Positions 44,381-52,896 of a stretch of DNA of 64,000 nt are shown piece by piece. Every line of letters begins with the position of its first letter. Position 1 is the first letter of the stretch. Both the position numbers and the translations under genes were made by a program. The DNA is from Balneolaceae bacterium (lineage in GTDB: Bacteria > Bacteroidota > Rhodothermia > Balneolales > Balneolaceae). Below the pieces are notes generated by a model. It did not search any database and was not told where the DNA came from. It worked only from the letters and a program-made list of their open reading frames with translations. The stretch is from positions 124,001-188,000 of the forward strand of contig JAEPQH010000001.1 of the NCBI GenBank assembly GCA_017640605.1, in the 5' to 3' direction.

Positions 44381-44869
44381 ATGAGTAATTCTCCCCTTGT
44401 TGGCGTTGTTATGGGCAGTGATAGCGATTGGTCAACCATGAAACAAGCCACAGAAATTCTAAGCCACTTTGGTATTCCCTTCGAAAAAAAAGTGGTTTCC
44501 GCCCATCGCACGCCCGATGACATGGCAACTTATGGCAAAGAAGCACGAGCTCGTGGAATTCAGATAATCATTGCGGGAGCAGGCGGTGCAGCTCATTTAC
44601 CTGGAATGTTGGCTAGCCATACCACATTACCGGTAATTGGTGTTCCTATCCAAACCTCGGCGTTAGGTGGCGTGGATAGCTTATACTCCATTGTTCAAAT
44701 GCCAAATGGAATTCCGGTTGCTACCGTTGCTATCGGGAAAGCTCAAAATGCCGGCTTACTTGCTGCAAGAATTTTAAGTACAACCGATGCAGAATTAGCA
44801 AATAAACTGAATATTTATCACGAAGAAATGGCTGTAGCATCCAGAAAGAAGACAGAGAATCTAATTTAG
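44381..44869 (+). CDS. purE: N5-carboxyaminoimidazole ribonucleotide mutase
   Basis: Class I PurE, moving the carboxyl of N5-CAIR to carbon 4 to yield [24 protein letters not shown] (7-26), [20 protein letters not shown] (34-53, with the His-Arg pair), [16 protein letters not shown] (66-81) and [20 protein letters not shown] (86-105) are the standard elements. The 162-aa length is normal. Co-operonic with purK and the GNAT gene. A small hairpin-forming GGGTTTTACCC overlaps its end. Confidence 0.97.
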   Translation: MSNSPLVGVVMGSDSDWSTMKQATEILSHFGIPFEKKVVSAHRTPDDMATYGKEARARGIQIIIAGAGGAAHLPGMLASHTTLPVIGVPIQTSALGGVDSLYSIVQMPNGIPVATVAIGKAQNAGLLAARILSTTDAELANKLNIYHEEMAVASRKKTENLI

Positions 44870-44953
44870 GGTTTTACCCCCTCTACAACTGATTCTAATT
44901 GATTTAGTACAATTTAAATAGTATAGTAAACTGTTTAATATTAGGGAGGGGTT

Positions 44954-46225
44954 ATGAAAATATCGACCATACTAGCTTTAACAGCGTTTTGGATCAGTCA
45001 AGTAAGTTGTTTTAATTTCGGTGATTGTTTTTTGGAATTCCCGGACGAAACTGCTCAAACTGAGATTTTAGAGATTGTTGCTGCCACCGACTTTAGTAAT
45101 GTTCGAGTTGTTAGGAAAACAAAATTAGATCGTGGAGATTCATTTATCCCATTTGATGGTGATCTGTACAATTTTAACTTTTCCATAAATGGTGAGTATT
45201 CAACTTTTTTTAGTTATGAAAATCCAAGTGGTAATAAAGTATTACGCTACGGACCTTATTTTGACGACTTCAGCCGTGATCTTGGACCTATAAAGACTAT
45301 TGACGGGTCTATTTCGCCTGATGGAAAATCATATAGTTTTATAGATCTAAGCAGTATCACTTTCAGCTTATCTCATTTAAATGGTGCTGATTCATACATC
45401 TCTAATTATGATTTAATAGTTAATGACTTGTTTGAATCAAAAAGCGATACTATTGTAGTTGGTTATGAGCCCTTTTTCACCGATTCTATGTCTACTCAAG
45501 CAATTTTTCTGGATGATCTGCAGTATGATTCCGAAGGTAATGCAATTGTAATATCTGCAACACTTCAATCCGATGTAGAATGGACCAAAGTACTTTGGAG
45601 TTCTGCGTATTATGACATCCCAAAAAGAGTATTAAATCCTAGCCTTATTGCTATTAATTCATTTAATGAAATAGATACATTATACAATATTCCCACATCT
45701 ACCGACACACTTTCAGGTTCCATTATATTTCATTTCCAATCGCAATATGATTTTTATTACAAGGTAACTCCTCATGGCATCTTTATTAAAAGAGGTGATG
45801 TAATCTATCGTTTGAATGAATCCGAAAAAAAACTATCTGAACCTTTATATGAAGGAAATCTTCCTAAACAAATAAGCCCAAACGGGAAGTTTGCATTAAC
45901 CAGAAATAAGCTTATTAACTTAGAAACTAAGGATGTTTTCGATCCAGAACAGACGTTTGGTAATTATTATCAAGGGTTTGTCTCAGATTCAAAAATCATT
46001 TTTACCGGTAGCGATCTCCAAAGCATCGCAATTTTTAATTTGGAAACTTTTGAAATGGAAAGTGAAATTTCCATCACAGATCTTCCAAAATTCAATAACC
46101 TGGAACTCGCTGAATATACCAGAGAATATGTAACAGCACCACTTATCAATCAGAATGATGAAGTGGTTTTTATGCGAGTAAGGCATGCCTATCTCAAAGA
46201 TCCAAACTATGATTGTTACGATTAA
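44954..46225 (+). CDS. Lipoprotein of unknown function, propeller-like C-terminus
   Basis: A 423-aa lipoprotein starting behind a strong ribosome-binding site (GGGAGGGG, 44943-44950). Leader ILALTAFWISQVSC with lipobox QVSC. The body is beta-rich. Motifs such as ISPDGKSYSFIDLSS and VTPHGIFIKRGDVIYRL look like TolB/WD40-type strands, and ISPNGKFALTRNKLINL repeats the pattern, suggesting a periplasmic beta-propeller. Cysteine residues occur near both ends (FGDCFLE and DPNYDCYD). No relatives were recognised by name. Confidence 0.6.
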   Translation: MKISTILALTAFWISQVSCFNFGDCFLEFPDETAQTEILEIVAATDFSNVRVVRKTKLDRGDSFIPFDGDLYNFNFSINGEYSTFFSYENPSGNKVLRYGPYFDDFSRDLGPIKTIDGSISPDGKSYSFIDLSSITFSLSHLNGADSYISNYDLIVNDLFESKSDTIVVGYEPFFTDSMSTQAIFLDDLQYDSEGNAIVISATLQSDVEWTKVLWSSAYYDIPKRVLNPSLIAINSFNEIDTLYNIPTSTDTLSGSIIFHFQSQYDFYYKVTPHGIFIKRGDVIYRLNESEKKLSEPLYEGNLPKQISPNGKFALTRNKLINLETKDVFDPEQTFGNYYQGFVSDSKIIFTGSDLQSIAIFNLETFEMESEISITDLPKFNNLELAEYTREYVTAPLINQNDEVVFMRVRHAYLKDPNYDCYD

Positions 46226-46315
46226 ATAAGTCATTTATAGTCTTATACTTTTCTTGAAATAGTTTATACTTGTTTGATTATCCGTACAGTATCAAAATCT
46301 AATAATGATATGTAA

Positions 46316-48133
46316 ATGAAGAAGTATTTTTTAATTCTTGCCAGTCTTTCCCTTACCAATGAAATTTTGGCTCAATCACTGCAAATAACAACCGTCGACA
46401 ACCGGGTATCAACTTCCTTAAACGGTGAATGGAAGTACTTAATTGATCCCTATGAAAACGGGTTTTACAATTACAGATTACAGCCCTTCGATGAGATGGA
46501 TAATCCGCCAAAAAGTGCCTATTTCACCGATTCTAAACCGGCCGACAAAACCGAATTATTAGAATATGATTGGGATACCTCTCCTTCCATTTCCGTTCCT
46601 GGAGATTGGAATCATCAGTTCGAGAATTTAGAGTGGTATGAAGGGACCATCTGGTATCGAAAAAAATTCAGCTACCAAAAATCAGAGGCATCAAATAGGG
46701 TATTTATCCATTTTGGGGCTATTAATTATCATTCCAAGATTTACTTAAATGGCGAGAAAGTTGGGGAACATACCGGCGGATTTACTCCCTTTCAATTTGA
46801 AGTAACGGATTTAATTCAGGATGAAAATTCTATCGTGGTTTTTGTCAACAATAATCGCAAGCCCGAAGGTGTGCCTACCGTAAACACCGATTGGTACAAT
46901 TACGGAGGAATTACACGAGATGTAATGCTCATCGAAACGCCGCAACAATATGTAAGCGATTATATGATTCAGTTGAATCCGGAAAACCCAAATGAAATCA
47001 AAGGGTATATTCACACGGATGGATTCAATAGAGACTTAACGGCTACTATTTCAATTCCGGAGCTTTCTGTATCCGAGAGTTTCACTCTTGAAGAAAGGGT
47101 TGGTGCTTTCAACTTCACGGTTAACAATATCGAGTATTGGAGCCCCGAAAACCCTAAGCTTTATGAAGTAATTATTGAAACGGAGCATGAGCGAATAACT
47201 GACCAAATTGGCTTTCGAACAATTACAACAAAAGGCGCCGATATTTTATTAAATGGCGAGTCTATTTTCTTAAGGGGAATTTCGATCCATGAGGAAAACC
47301 CTTATCGCGAAGGCAGAGCCAGATCAGAAGCAGATGCTGAATTATTACTTAGATGGGCAAAGGATCTTGGTTGCAATTTTGTTCGATTGGCCCACTATCC
47401 ACATAACCGCCACATGATTCGCCTTGCTAATGAGCTCGGCTTACTGGTGTGGGAAGAAGTTCCCGTTTACTGGACTATTCATTGGGAAAACCCGGAAACC
47501 TATGCCAATGCAGAGCATCAGCTTAAAGCGATGATTCATCGCCATAAAAACAGTGCGGCAACCATCATTTGGTCGCTCGCTAACGAAACACCGGTTAGTG
47601 AAGCAAGGACAGAGTTTCTTGTAAAGCTAGCTAATACTGCCCGCTCGTTGGATGATACTCGATTACTTAGTGCGGCAATGGAAGTACATCTTGAAGATGA
47701 TCCTAATGAGTATATCGTAGGTGATCCGCTTGCTGATTACGTGGATCTCGTTAGCTTCAATCAATATGTAGGCTGGTATAATGGCGCGCCGGAAAAGGTG
47801 GTGCGATCAAAATGGAAAGTACCTTACAATAAACCCGTATTTATTTCGGAATTCGGAGCTGGAGCGAAAGCAGGATTTCATGCCGATACTTTAACTAGAT
47901 TTAGTGAAGAATATCAGGCTGATCTATACACAAAAACACTGGATGCACTCTCTCAAATCGAGAATTTACGTGGTATGTCGCCATGGATTTTGGTGGATTT
48001 TAAATCTCCACGCCGACAGTTGTCTGTTATTCAGGATGGATGGAATCGTAAAGGTTTAATTGGAAATAACGGTGAAAAGAAAATGGCGTATTTTGTACTT
48101 CAGTCATACTATCATCAAAAAGCTTCTGAATAA
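46316..48133 (+). CDS. Glycoside hydrolase family 2 (beta-glucuronidase/beta-galactosidase-like)
   Basis: A 605-aa exported GH2 enzyme: signal peptide KYFLILASLSLTNEILAQ. Domain order: sugar-binding jelly-roll (30-210, with GEWKYLIDPYENG and YEGTIWYRKKFSY), Ig-like (215-300) and TIM barrel (305-600). The acid/base is Glu424 in IIWSLANETPVS, with GISIHEENPYREGRARSEAD (321-340) before it, and the nucleophile is Glu512 in PVFISEFGAGAKAG. WILVDFKSPRRQLS (557-570) resembles the lid of beta-glucuronidases. The substrate is uncertain between beta-glucuronide and beta-galactoside. The protein overlaps no neighbour but the following secreted gene is 10 nt away. Confidence 0.9.
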   Translation: MKKYFLILASLSLTNEILAQSLQITTVDNRVSTSLNGEWKYLIDPYENGFYNYRLQPFDEMDNPPKSAYFTDSKPADKTELLEYDWDTSPSISVPGDWNHQFENLEWYEGTIWYRKKFSYQKSEASNRVFIHFGAINYHSKIYLNGEKVGEHTGGFTPFQFEVTDLIQDENSIVVFVNNNRKPEGVPTVNTDWYNYGGITRDVMLIETPQQYVSDYMIQLNPENPNEIKGYIHTDGFNRDLTATISIPELSVSESFTLEERVGAFNFTVNNIEYWSPENPKLYEVIIETEHERITDQIGFRTITTKGADILLNGESIFLRGISIHEENPYREGRARSEADAELLLRWAKDLGCNFVRLAHYPHNRHMIRLANELGLLVWEEVPVYWTIHWENPETYANAEHQLKAMIHRHKNSAATIIWSLANETPVSEARTEFLVKLANTARSLDDTRLLSAAMEVHLEDDPNEYIVGDPLADYVDLVSFNQYVGWYNGAPEKVVRSKWKVPYNKPVFISEFGAGAKAGFHADTLTRFSEEYQADLYTKTLDALSQIENLRGMSPWILVDFKSPRRQLSVIQDGWNRKGLIGNNGEKKMAYFVLQSYYHQKASE

Positions 48134-48143
48134 ATTACCCTTT

Positions 48144-48641
48144 ATGAGATCATTCGTTCTATTTTTCGCATTATTTCTTGCAACCACATTACACGCTCAG
48201 CAATTTGATACTGAGACTGATAATCCCTTGCAACACTTCGAGTTTTTAGTTGGTGGTGAATGGCGAACTCCAACAACACTACAAACTTTCGAATGGGGCG
48301 TTGGCAAACAATCAATCCACTCTAAGTTATATATTATCAATGGCGCTGATACTACACTAAATGGTGAGATTACTTGGTTTTGGCATCCGGGGATGCAAAC
48401 CATTAAAGGTTATGGCAACTTGCTAAACGAGCATATAAATTTTTTCGATTATTCCACCGAGTTTACAGATCCAAGACGAATGAATAACAGTATTGTTGGT
48501 TACGGAGGATCGGCAGAAGGTGTCAATATTATTGAATCACTGGAATTTATTGGCGAAGACAAATATAGATGGACGATGTACAATCGGGTACTTGATCAGT
48601 TGCAACCTGCGATGAGCGCAATGTTTACGCGCGAGTATTAA
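48144..48641 (+). CDS. Small secreted protein following the GH2 gene
   Basis: The ATG at 48144 gives a signal peptide (RSFVLFFALFLATTLHAQ) and 165 aa; an upstream in-frame ATG at 48060 overlaps the GH2 gene. After cleavage QFDTETDNPLQHFEFLVGGE begins a beta-rich domain resembling DUF1579-like or lipocalin-like proteins (LVGGEWRTPTTLQTFEWGVG). The sequence ends with MSAMFTREY. Only 10 nt after the GH2 stop, so the two are probably co-expressed. Function unknown. Confidence 0.65.
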   Translation: MRSFVLFFALFLATTLHAQQFDTETDNPLQHFEFLVGGEWRTPTTLQTFEWGVGKQSIHSKLYIINGADTTLNGEITWFWHPGMQTIKGYGNLLNEHINFFDYSTEFTDPRRMNNSIVGYGGSAEGVNIIESLEFIGEDKYRWTMYNRVLDQLQPAMSAMFTREY

Positions 48642-48664
48642 TGGTTTAATAAAACAGCGATTTA

Positions 48665-48713
48665 AACAATTAATTGTTGATCGCAAGAATTCGATGTATT
48701 TTATCCGCGGATA
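48665..48713. promoter_or_regulatory. Two palindromes upstream of the RRM gene
   Basis: AACAATTAATTGTT (48665-48678) is a perfect 14-bp palindrome and TATCCGCGGATA (48702-48713) a perfect 12-bp one, 24 bp apart, about 95-145 bp before the RRM start. Either may bind a regulator. The RRM gene could be cold-regulated, as its relatives often are, but nothing here proves it. Confidence 0.4.
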
Positions 48714-48808
48714 CAACGCTGAGCTTATCATCTTGTTCAAGTTATTTTTGACCTGAGGCTATGTTTCTGACTTGTTCCGTATAACTTGATAACACACTTA
48801 TATTTGAT

Positions 48809-49114
48809 ATGAACATTTATGTAGGAAATCTTAGCTATGGGGTTTCTGACGACAACTTAAGAGAAGTATTTGAAGCTTTCGGAACTGTAAGTTCTGCTAA
48901 AGTAATTACCGATAAATACTCTGGACGATCTAAAGGATTTGGATTTGTAGAGATGGATAACGACGCTGAAGCAAATGCTGCTATCGACCAATTGGATGGT
49001 GCAGAAATTGACGGACGTTCGGTTAAAGTAAACGAAGCACGTCCTCGTGAAGATCGCGGAAATGGCGGTGGTCGTAACAATCGTGGTGGCGGCGGAGGCG
49101 GCTACCGCAGATAA
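48809..49114 (+). CDS. RRM-domain RNA-binding protein with glycine-rich tail
   Basis: A 101-aa protein: one RNA recognition motif (1-78) with RNP2 MNIYVGNLSYG (1-11) and RNP1 RSKGFGFVEMDN (45-56), then an Arg/Gly tail (RGNGGGRNNRGGGGGGYRR) as in cyanobacterial Rbp and other bacterial glycine-rich RRM proteins. The length and order are those of single-RRM cold-inducible proteins, which bind mRNA and may act as RNA chaperones. Terminator directly downstream. Confidence 0.94.
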   Translation: MNIYVGNLSYGVSDDNLREVFEAFGTVSSAKVITDKYSGRSKGFGFVEMDNDAEANAAIDQLDGAEIDGRSVKVNEARPREDRGNGGGRNNRGGGGGGYRR

Positions 49115-49134
49115 GAATTTTATTTTCTTACATT

Positions 49135-49164
49135 GAAAGCCTTTCTATTCAGAAAGGCTTTTTT
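49135..49164 (+). terminator. Rho-independent terminator after the RRM gene
   Basis: AAAGCCTTTC (49135-49144) and GAAAGGCTTT (49151-49160) form a perfect 10-bp stem with loop TATTCA, followed by four more T residues. A textbook intrinsic terminator for the plus-strand gene. Confidence 0.92.
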
Positions 49165-49246
49165 TATGTCAAAAATTTGGTAACTAAATCATGTTGAATT
49201 AGTATCAGCAATCTGTAAAAATTAATCACTTAATACGGTATTTATC

Positions 49247-49567
49247 ATGGTAATGAGCACAACCAATTCTTTGGATGGCAAAGAAATCAGCAACTATTTA
49301 GGCGTAGTAACCGGCGAAGCTATTTTAGGTGCAAACATCTTCAAAGATATATTTGCAGGAATCAGAGACATTGTTGGTGGGCGATCCAGTTCGTACGAAC
49401 GAGAACTACAGGAAGCACGGCGTTTAGCATTCGCCGAAATGGAGGAAAAAGCACGTCGAGTTGGTGCAAATGCAATAGTTGGCATCGATATCGACTACGA
49501 AACGATTGGTGCTAACGGCAGTATGTTGATGGTGTCCGTTTCCGGTACAGCAGTGCAAGCTGAATAA
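49247..49567 (+). CDS. YbjQ/UPF0145 family protein
   Basis: A 106-aa protein of the YbjQ family (also called heavy-metal-binding domain). [20 protein letters not shown] (20-39), then [20 protein letters not shown] (42-61) and [16 protein letters not shown] (73-88) are its characteristic segments. It forms a pentameric ring in known structures and the function remains unresolved. Translation likely starts at 49247 or the second ATG at 49253. Confidence 0.9.
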   Translation: MVMSTTNSLDGKEISNYLGVVTGEAILGANIFKDIFAGIRDIVGGRSSSYERELQEARRLAFAEMEEKARRVGANAIVGIDIDYETIGANGSMLMVSVSGTAVQAE

Positions 49568-49577
49568 ATTTCAAAAA

Positions 49578-49609
49578 AAATCCCGCGCATTTTTCGATAC
49601 GCGGGATTT
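49578..49609. terminator. Bidirectional terminator between convergent genes
   Basis: AAATCCCGCG (49578-49587) and CGCGGGATTT (49600-49609) make a perfect 10-bp stem with a 12-nt loop. Runs of A before and T after serve both directions. It separates the YbjQ gene from the secreted basic protein on the minus strand. Confidence 0.9.
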
Positions 49610-49614
49610 CTCCA

Positions 49615-50187
49615 TTATCTCCCTCTTCTTGGGTTGGGTCGGGTTCTATGATTTTCTACTAGTTCCTCTCTCATAGTATCAGAAAACCGATACATAATTC
49701 GTCGGTGTTCGTTCTCATTAATTATTCCTCTTCGGTGCCCTACTAATCGTAGTTCTGAAAACCGATAATACAGCCGCTCTTGCTTTTCTAAACGGTGCAC
49801 CAATTCAGCATATTCACTCCTGACTGTTCGTTTCTCTTGATGTACTCCATTCCTTTTCGAATGCAATTTGGGAGTTCGCCAATCGTAATGGTAATAACCA
49901 TTTTGCTGATAACGTTGACGATCAAATCTTCTTAATGTTCGCTCGGTTTGCTCAATTTCTCGTTCCATATCCCTTAATATATTTCTCTTGGTAGTTCGAG
50001 CTAATCGTGCATTTTCTGTGAGCATCGCATACGATAATTGCTCTATATCGTATTCGAAATCCCTTAGTTCTTCTCGATCTAATCTGTAATTAGTGCGATC
50101 GTTGTTATGATACGCTGAATAACGTTGTGCGCTTGATTGTGCAGTAAAAATTATGCTAAAAATGAATAGTATTGTCAGGCGTTTCAT
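49615..50187 (-). CDS. Secreted highly basic coiled-coil protein of unknown function
   Basis: A 190-aa exported protein (leader RLTILFIFSIIFTAQSSAQ). The mature part is rich in Arg, Glu, Tyr and Gln (EREIEQTERTLRRFDRQRYQ, RLVGHRRGIINENEHRRIMY) and is predicted helical. It ends in RTRPNPRRGR. No domain is recognised. The 119-bp gap upstream holds a striking palindrome (50247-50266). Charge pattern suggests nucleic-acid or polyanion binding, which is speculation. Confidence 0.55.
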   Translation of the reverse strand: MKRLTILFIFSIIFTAQSSAQRYSAYHNNDRTNYRLDREELRDFEYDIEQLSYAMLTENARLARTTKRNILRDMEREIEQTERTLRRFDRQRYQQNGYYHYDWRTPKLHSKRNGVHQEKRTVRSEYAELVHRLEKQERLYYRFSELRLVGHRRGIINENEHRRIMYRFSDTMREELVENHRTRPNPRRGR

Positions 50188-50246
50188 GGTGCCTCCTTAT
50201 TTTTGAACTCGTTACACCAATAAAACGCTGAGTTACGCCCTTCGTT

Positions 50247-50266
50247 ACTCACATCTTGATGTGAGT
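50247..50266. promoter_or_regulatory. Perfect 20-bp palindrome, candidate operator
   Basis: ACTCACATC (50247-50255), TT, GATGTGAGT (50258-50266) is a perfect inverted repeat with only 2 nt between arms. The tiny loop favours a protein-binding site rather than an RNA hairpin. It lies 60 bp upstream of the secreted basic protein and 40 bp downstream of the membrane glycosyltransferase-like gene. No T run follows. Confidence 0.55.
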
Positions 50267-50305
50267 TGCAAATCATAAACCATCTAAACTACTGTAATTA
50301 CTAAT

Positions 50306-51865
50306 CTAGTTTGATATTTTTTTAAAGAAATACATACTAAAAACCTGATTTTGAGTAGAAATCGGATCTTTGATTTGTTCAAATTGATCGGGGTTTTGGA
50401 GGAAATAGTCCAAAGGTAATGTACTTGAGTCTCGGCGTGGGCGGTAAGAATAATGAGCGTCCCAAACGATGATCGAACCAATTTCTGCGGTCTGCACAGC
50501 ATCAAGTTTTACCCTTTTTGAATTAGGTTCGAAATCTTGTGGAACCTTGTTCAAATAATATGGGATCAACGTGTGGCTAAATATCCATTGTGTACCTTGG
50601 GTATAGTTTTGATCGATCCATGCTGAGGCAACTTTAACTATTTGATCTTCTTCACTGAGATTTTTTGGACGAACAGTTAGCAATATTCCCAATAAACTTA
50701 CACCTATAATAAGACGATTTATCCATTGCTTGCTTAACCCAAGAATTGCTATCTCGAAGGTTAAAATCAGAATTAGTATGTGGCTAAAATCCCGCTTATA
50801 GGTGTATTTTAGATGATTGTGCTCGAAAGACATAAAAAATATTGCTATCAAGATAAGTGGTATAAATACCCATAAATATTTTAACCGTTCTTTTTTCGAC
50901 GTTTGCTCATAAATTCGTTCTGCCCCTATTGCAGCCAATATTGCTAGCAAGGGAGCTATTACCATAAGGTATCTTAGGTTTCCACCGGTTGATGGACCAA
51001 TTTTTATGCTTTCCATGCTAAACAACACATGTATTGTAAAAAAGATTACACATGGCAACAGAATAGGCCAATACCAAGTCTTTCGTTTCATCAATCCTTG
51101 CACAAAAAACGCTACTAAAAAGGTAAATGTAACCCCACCAATAACAGGTAATAGCATTAGAAAATAGTGTTCGCCACCTTGTCGCGGATAAGCACTTTGA
51201 ATGGCACCACTGAAGCCAAAAATTGCATCATAGAGATACCATGGATTACCAAATAAAATCCAACCGGCAATGTGCTGAGTGAAAGGAAATACAAGAATTA
51301 ATAAAACCGACTTCCATTCTTTTTTAACGGCGAGATATAGAGCAAATAATCCAACGATGGGATAAAATTCTTGCCGGATGGTAAGTATATACGACAGTAA
51401 AAGCGCCGCAAGCCAGTGCTTTCTAGCGTAAAAAGCCCAAACAGATGATACTAACAGAAAAGCGGTTAAAATTTCGGAATATGTTCGAAATGAAAGTTCT
51501 ATCCAAAATGGCTGAGTTGCTAGAAATATGAAAACCAGCCAGGGCCTCGAATAACCGAGTTGCTCCATAATTTTGTAGGCAACGAAACTACAGGCCGCGG
51601 CAAACAGACAATTTAAAAGCGTCACCGCTTCTAATCCTAAAAGAGCAACAGGAGCATATATCAGCTTAAAGCCCGGCTTTCCCCAATTCCCCATAATTAC
51701 TTCCGGTTGATGCCAGAATTGAAGCATGTTTGTAAAATGCGCTGCTTCATCATGCTGGTAAAATCCTTCCGAAAAGATTGAAAACAAATAATACACCACA
51801 ACTAGTAATATCGTACTGATTACCAGGTGATTTTGAAGAAAGTCAGATGACAAATTATACTTCAT
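50306..51865 (-). CDS. GT-C-like polytopic membrane glycosyltransferase
   Basis: The ATG at 51865 overlaps the stop of the upstream GT2 gene by 11 nt and gives 519 aa. About ten transmembrane helices alternate with polar loops. The early FSEGFYQHDEAAHFTNMLQF (with Asp-Glu, the usual GT-C catalytic acid site), WGKPGFKLIYAPVALLGLEA and LTIRQEFYPIVGLFALYLAV segments resemble lipid-linked-sugar-dependent mannosyl/arabinosyl transferases. Partnership with the polyprenyl-phosphate GT2 just upstream suggests transfer of that sugar to a surface acceptor. The sugar is unknown. Confidence 0.7.
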   Translation of the reverse strand: MKYNLSSDFLQNHLVISTILLVVVYYLFSIFSEGFYQHDEAAHFTNMLQFWHQPEVIMGNWGKPGFKLIYAPVALLGLEAVTLLNCLFAAACSFVAYKIMEQLGYSRPWLVFIFLATQPFWIELSFRTYSEILTAFLLVSSVWAFYARKHWLAALLLSYILTIRQEFYPIVGLFALYLAVKKEWKSVLLILVFPFTQHIAGWILFGNPWYLYDAIFGFSGAIQSAYPRQGGEHYFLMLLPVIGGVTFTFLVAFFVQGLMKRKTWYWPILLPCVIFFTIHVLFSMESIKIGPSTGGNLRYLMVIAPLLAILAAIGAERIYEQTSKKERLKYLWVFIPLILIAIFFMSFEHNHLKYTYKRDFSHILILILTFEIAILGLSKQWINRLIIGVSLLGILLTVRPKNLSEEDQIVKVASAWIDQNYTQGTQWIFSHTLIPYYLNKVPQDFEPNSKRVKLDAVQTAEIGSIIVWDAHYSYRPRRDSSTLPLDYFLQNPDQFEQIKDPISTQNQVFSMYFFKKISN

Positions 51866-52826
51866 CAGAAATATGCTTTTTCTTCTCTCCTGACTGCCAA
51901 ACATCTTTAATAATATATCGAGGTCGTTGTTTAACCTCAGCGTAAATCCTTGATAAGTATACACCAATCAATCCTAAAAACAGCATTTGAACGCCGCCTA
52001 AAAATAGGATGATTACTAACGAAGATGCCCAACCCGGAACGGCTGTATCTAAAATCAATCGCGCATAAAACACCCAAATTATGCCCACAACCGCTAACAT
52101 CGAAACTGAAACTCCTAAATGAGTAGCGATACGAAGTGGTTTGTCGGAAAAGGAAGTTACAGCATGAGTTGCCAAACGAAGCATTTTTGAAAGCGGATAT
52201 TTTGTATTTCCGGCTTTTCGTTTTTCCCGGTGGTAGTGAATTCCTGTTTGATTAAAACCGAGCCAGGAAACCAAGCCTCGCACAAATGGTTGTTGTTCAT
52301 TTAACTGCTGATAAGCCTGAATTACCGGACGAGATAGCAATCTGAAATCACCGGTATCTAATGGGATATCCAAATCTGTGAGCCATTTGAAAAATCTATA
52401 AAATGCTTTGGCCGTTATCCGCTTAAAATACGTTTCACCTTCTCTACTTTCTCGGATACCATACACAACATCGTACCCTTTTTTCCATTCGTCAATCATT
52501 TTCCCTGCAACTTCTAATGGATCTTGTAAATCTGCATCCATAATGATCACAGCATCGGTGGTAACTAAATCGAGCCCGGCAGTTACAGCAAGTTGATGGC
52601 CAAAATTCTTCGAAAAGCTAACTAGTTTATAACCCTCAAGAGAAGTGGTAAGCTCTAAAACACGTACGACCGTCTTATCGGAAGACCCATCATTAATAAA
52701 AATTATTTCTGAAATTTCGGGTCGTTCTACTCTGAATTTTTCGATCTCAGTTACTAATAAAGGGAGTACTTCTTGCTCGTTAAATAGAGGTATCAGTAAT
52801 GAAACGTTTTTCTTTGACTTGGCCAT
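51855..52826 (-). CDS. Polyprenyl-phosphate glycosyltransferase (GT2, DPM1/GtrB-like)
   Basis: A 323-aa membrane-associated GT2. The catalytic domain (1-230) has VSLLIPLFNEQEVLPLL (8-24), FINDGSSDKTV (43-53), FSKNFGHQLAVTAGLD (71-86) and the DxD-type DADLQDP (97-103). DTGDFRLLSRPVIQA and FVRGLVSWLGFNQTGIHYHR lead into two transmembrane helices (about 238-300). Such enzymes load undecaprenyl phosphate with glucose or a similar sugar. It overlaps the GT-C-like gene by 11 nt, so they are a functional pair. Confidence 0.9.
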   Translation of the reverse strand: MAKSKKNVSLLIPLFNEQEVLPLLVTEIEKFRVERPEISEIIFINDGSSDKTVVRVLELTTSLEGYKLVSFSKNFGHQLAVTAGLDLVTTDAVIIMDADLQDPLEVAGKMIDEWKKGYDVVYGIRESREGETYFKRITAKAFYRFFKWLTDLDIPLDTGDFRLLSRPVIQAYQQLNEQQPFVRGLVSWLGFNQTGIHYHREKRKAGNTKYPLSKMLRLATHAVTSFSDKPLRIATHLGVSVSMLAVVGIIWVFYARLILDTAVPGWASSLVIILFLGGVQMLFLGLIGVYLSRIYAEVKQRPRYIIKDVWQSGEKKKHISDEV

Positions 52827-52896
52827 TGCTTGGATTTACATTCGAGCCAAATATGCACCTTCTAAATTACACTTGCACAACTGCTTTGCTTAGAAT

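Noticed and set aside
12730-50288. Shared 16-mer TCATAAACCATCTAAA at 12730-12745 and 50273-50288
   Set aside because: One exact 16-mer in AT-rich DNA of this size is within chance, and the flanks do not match.
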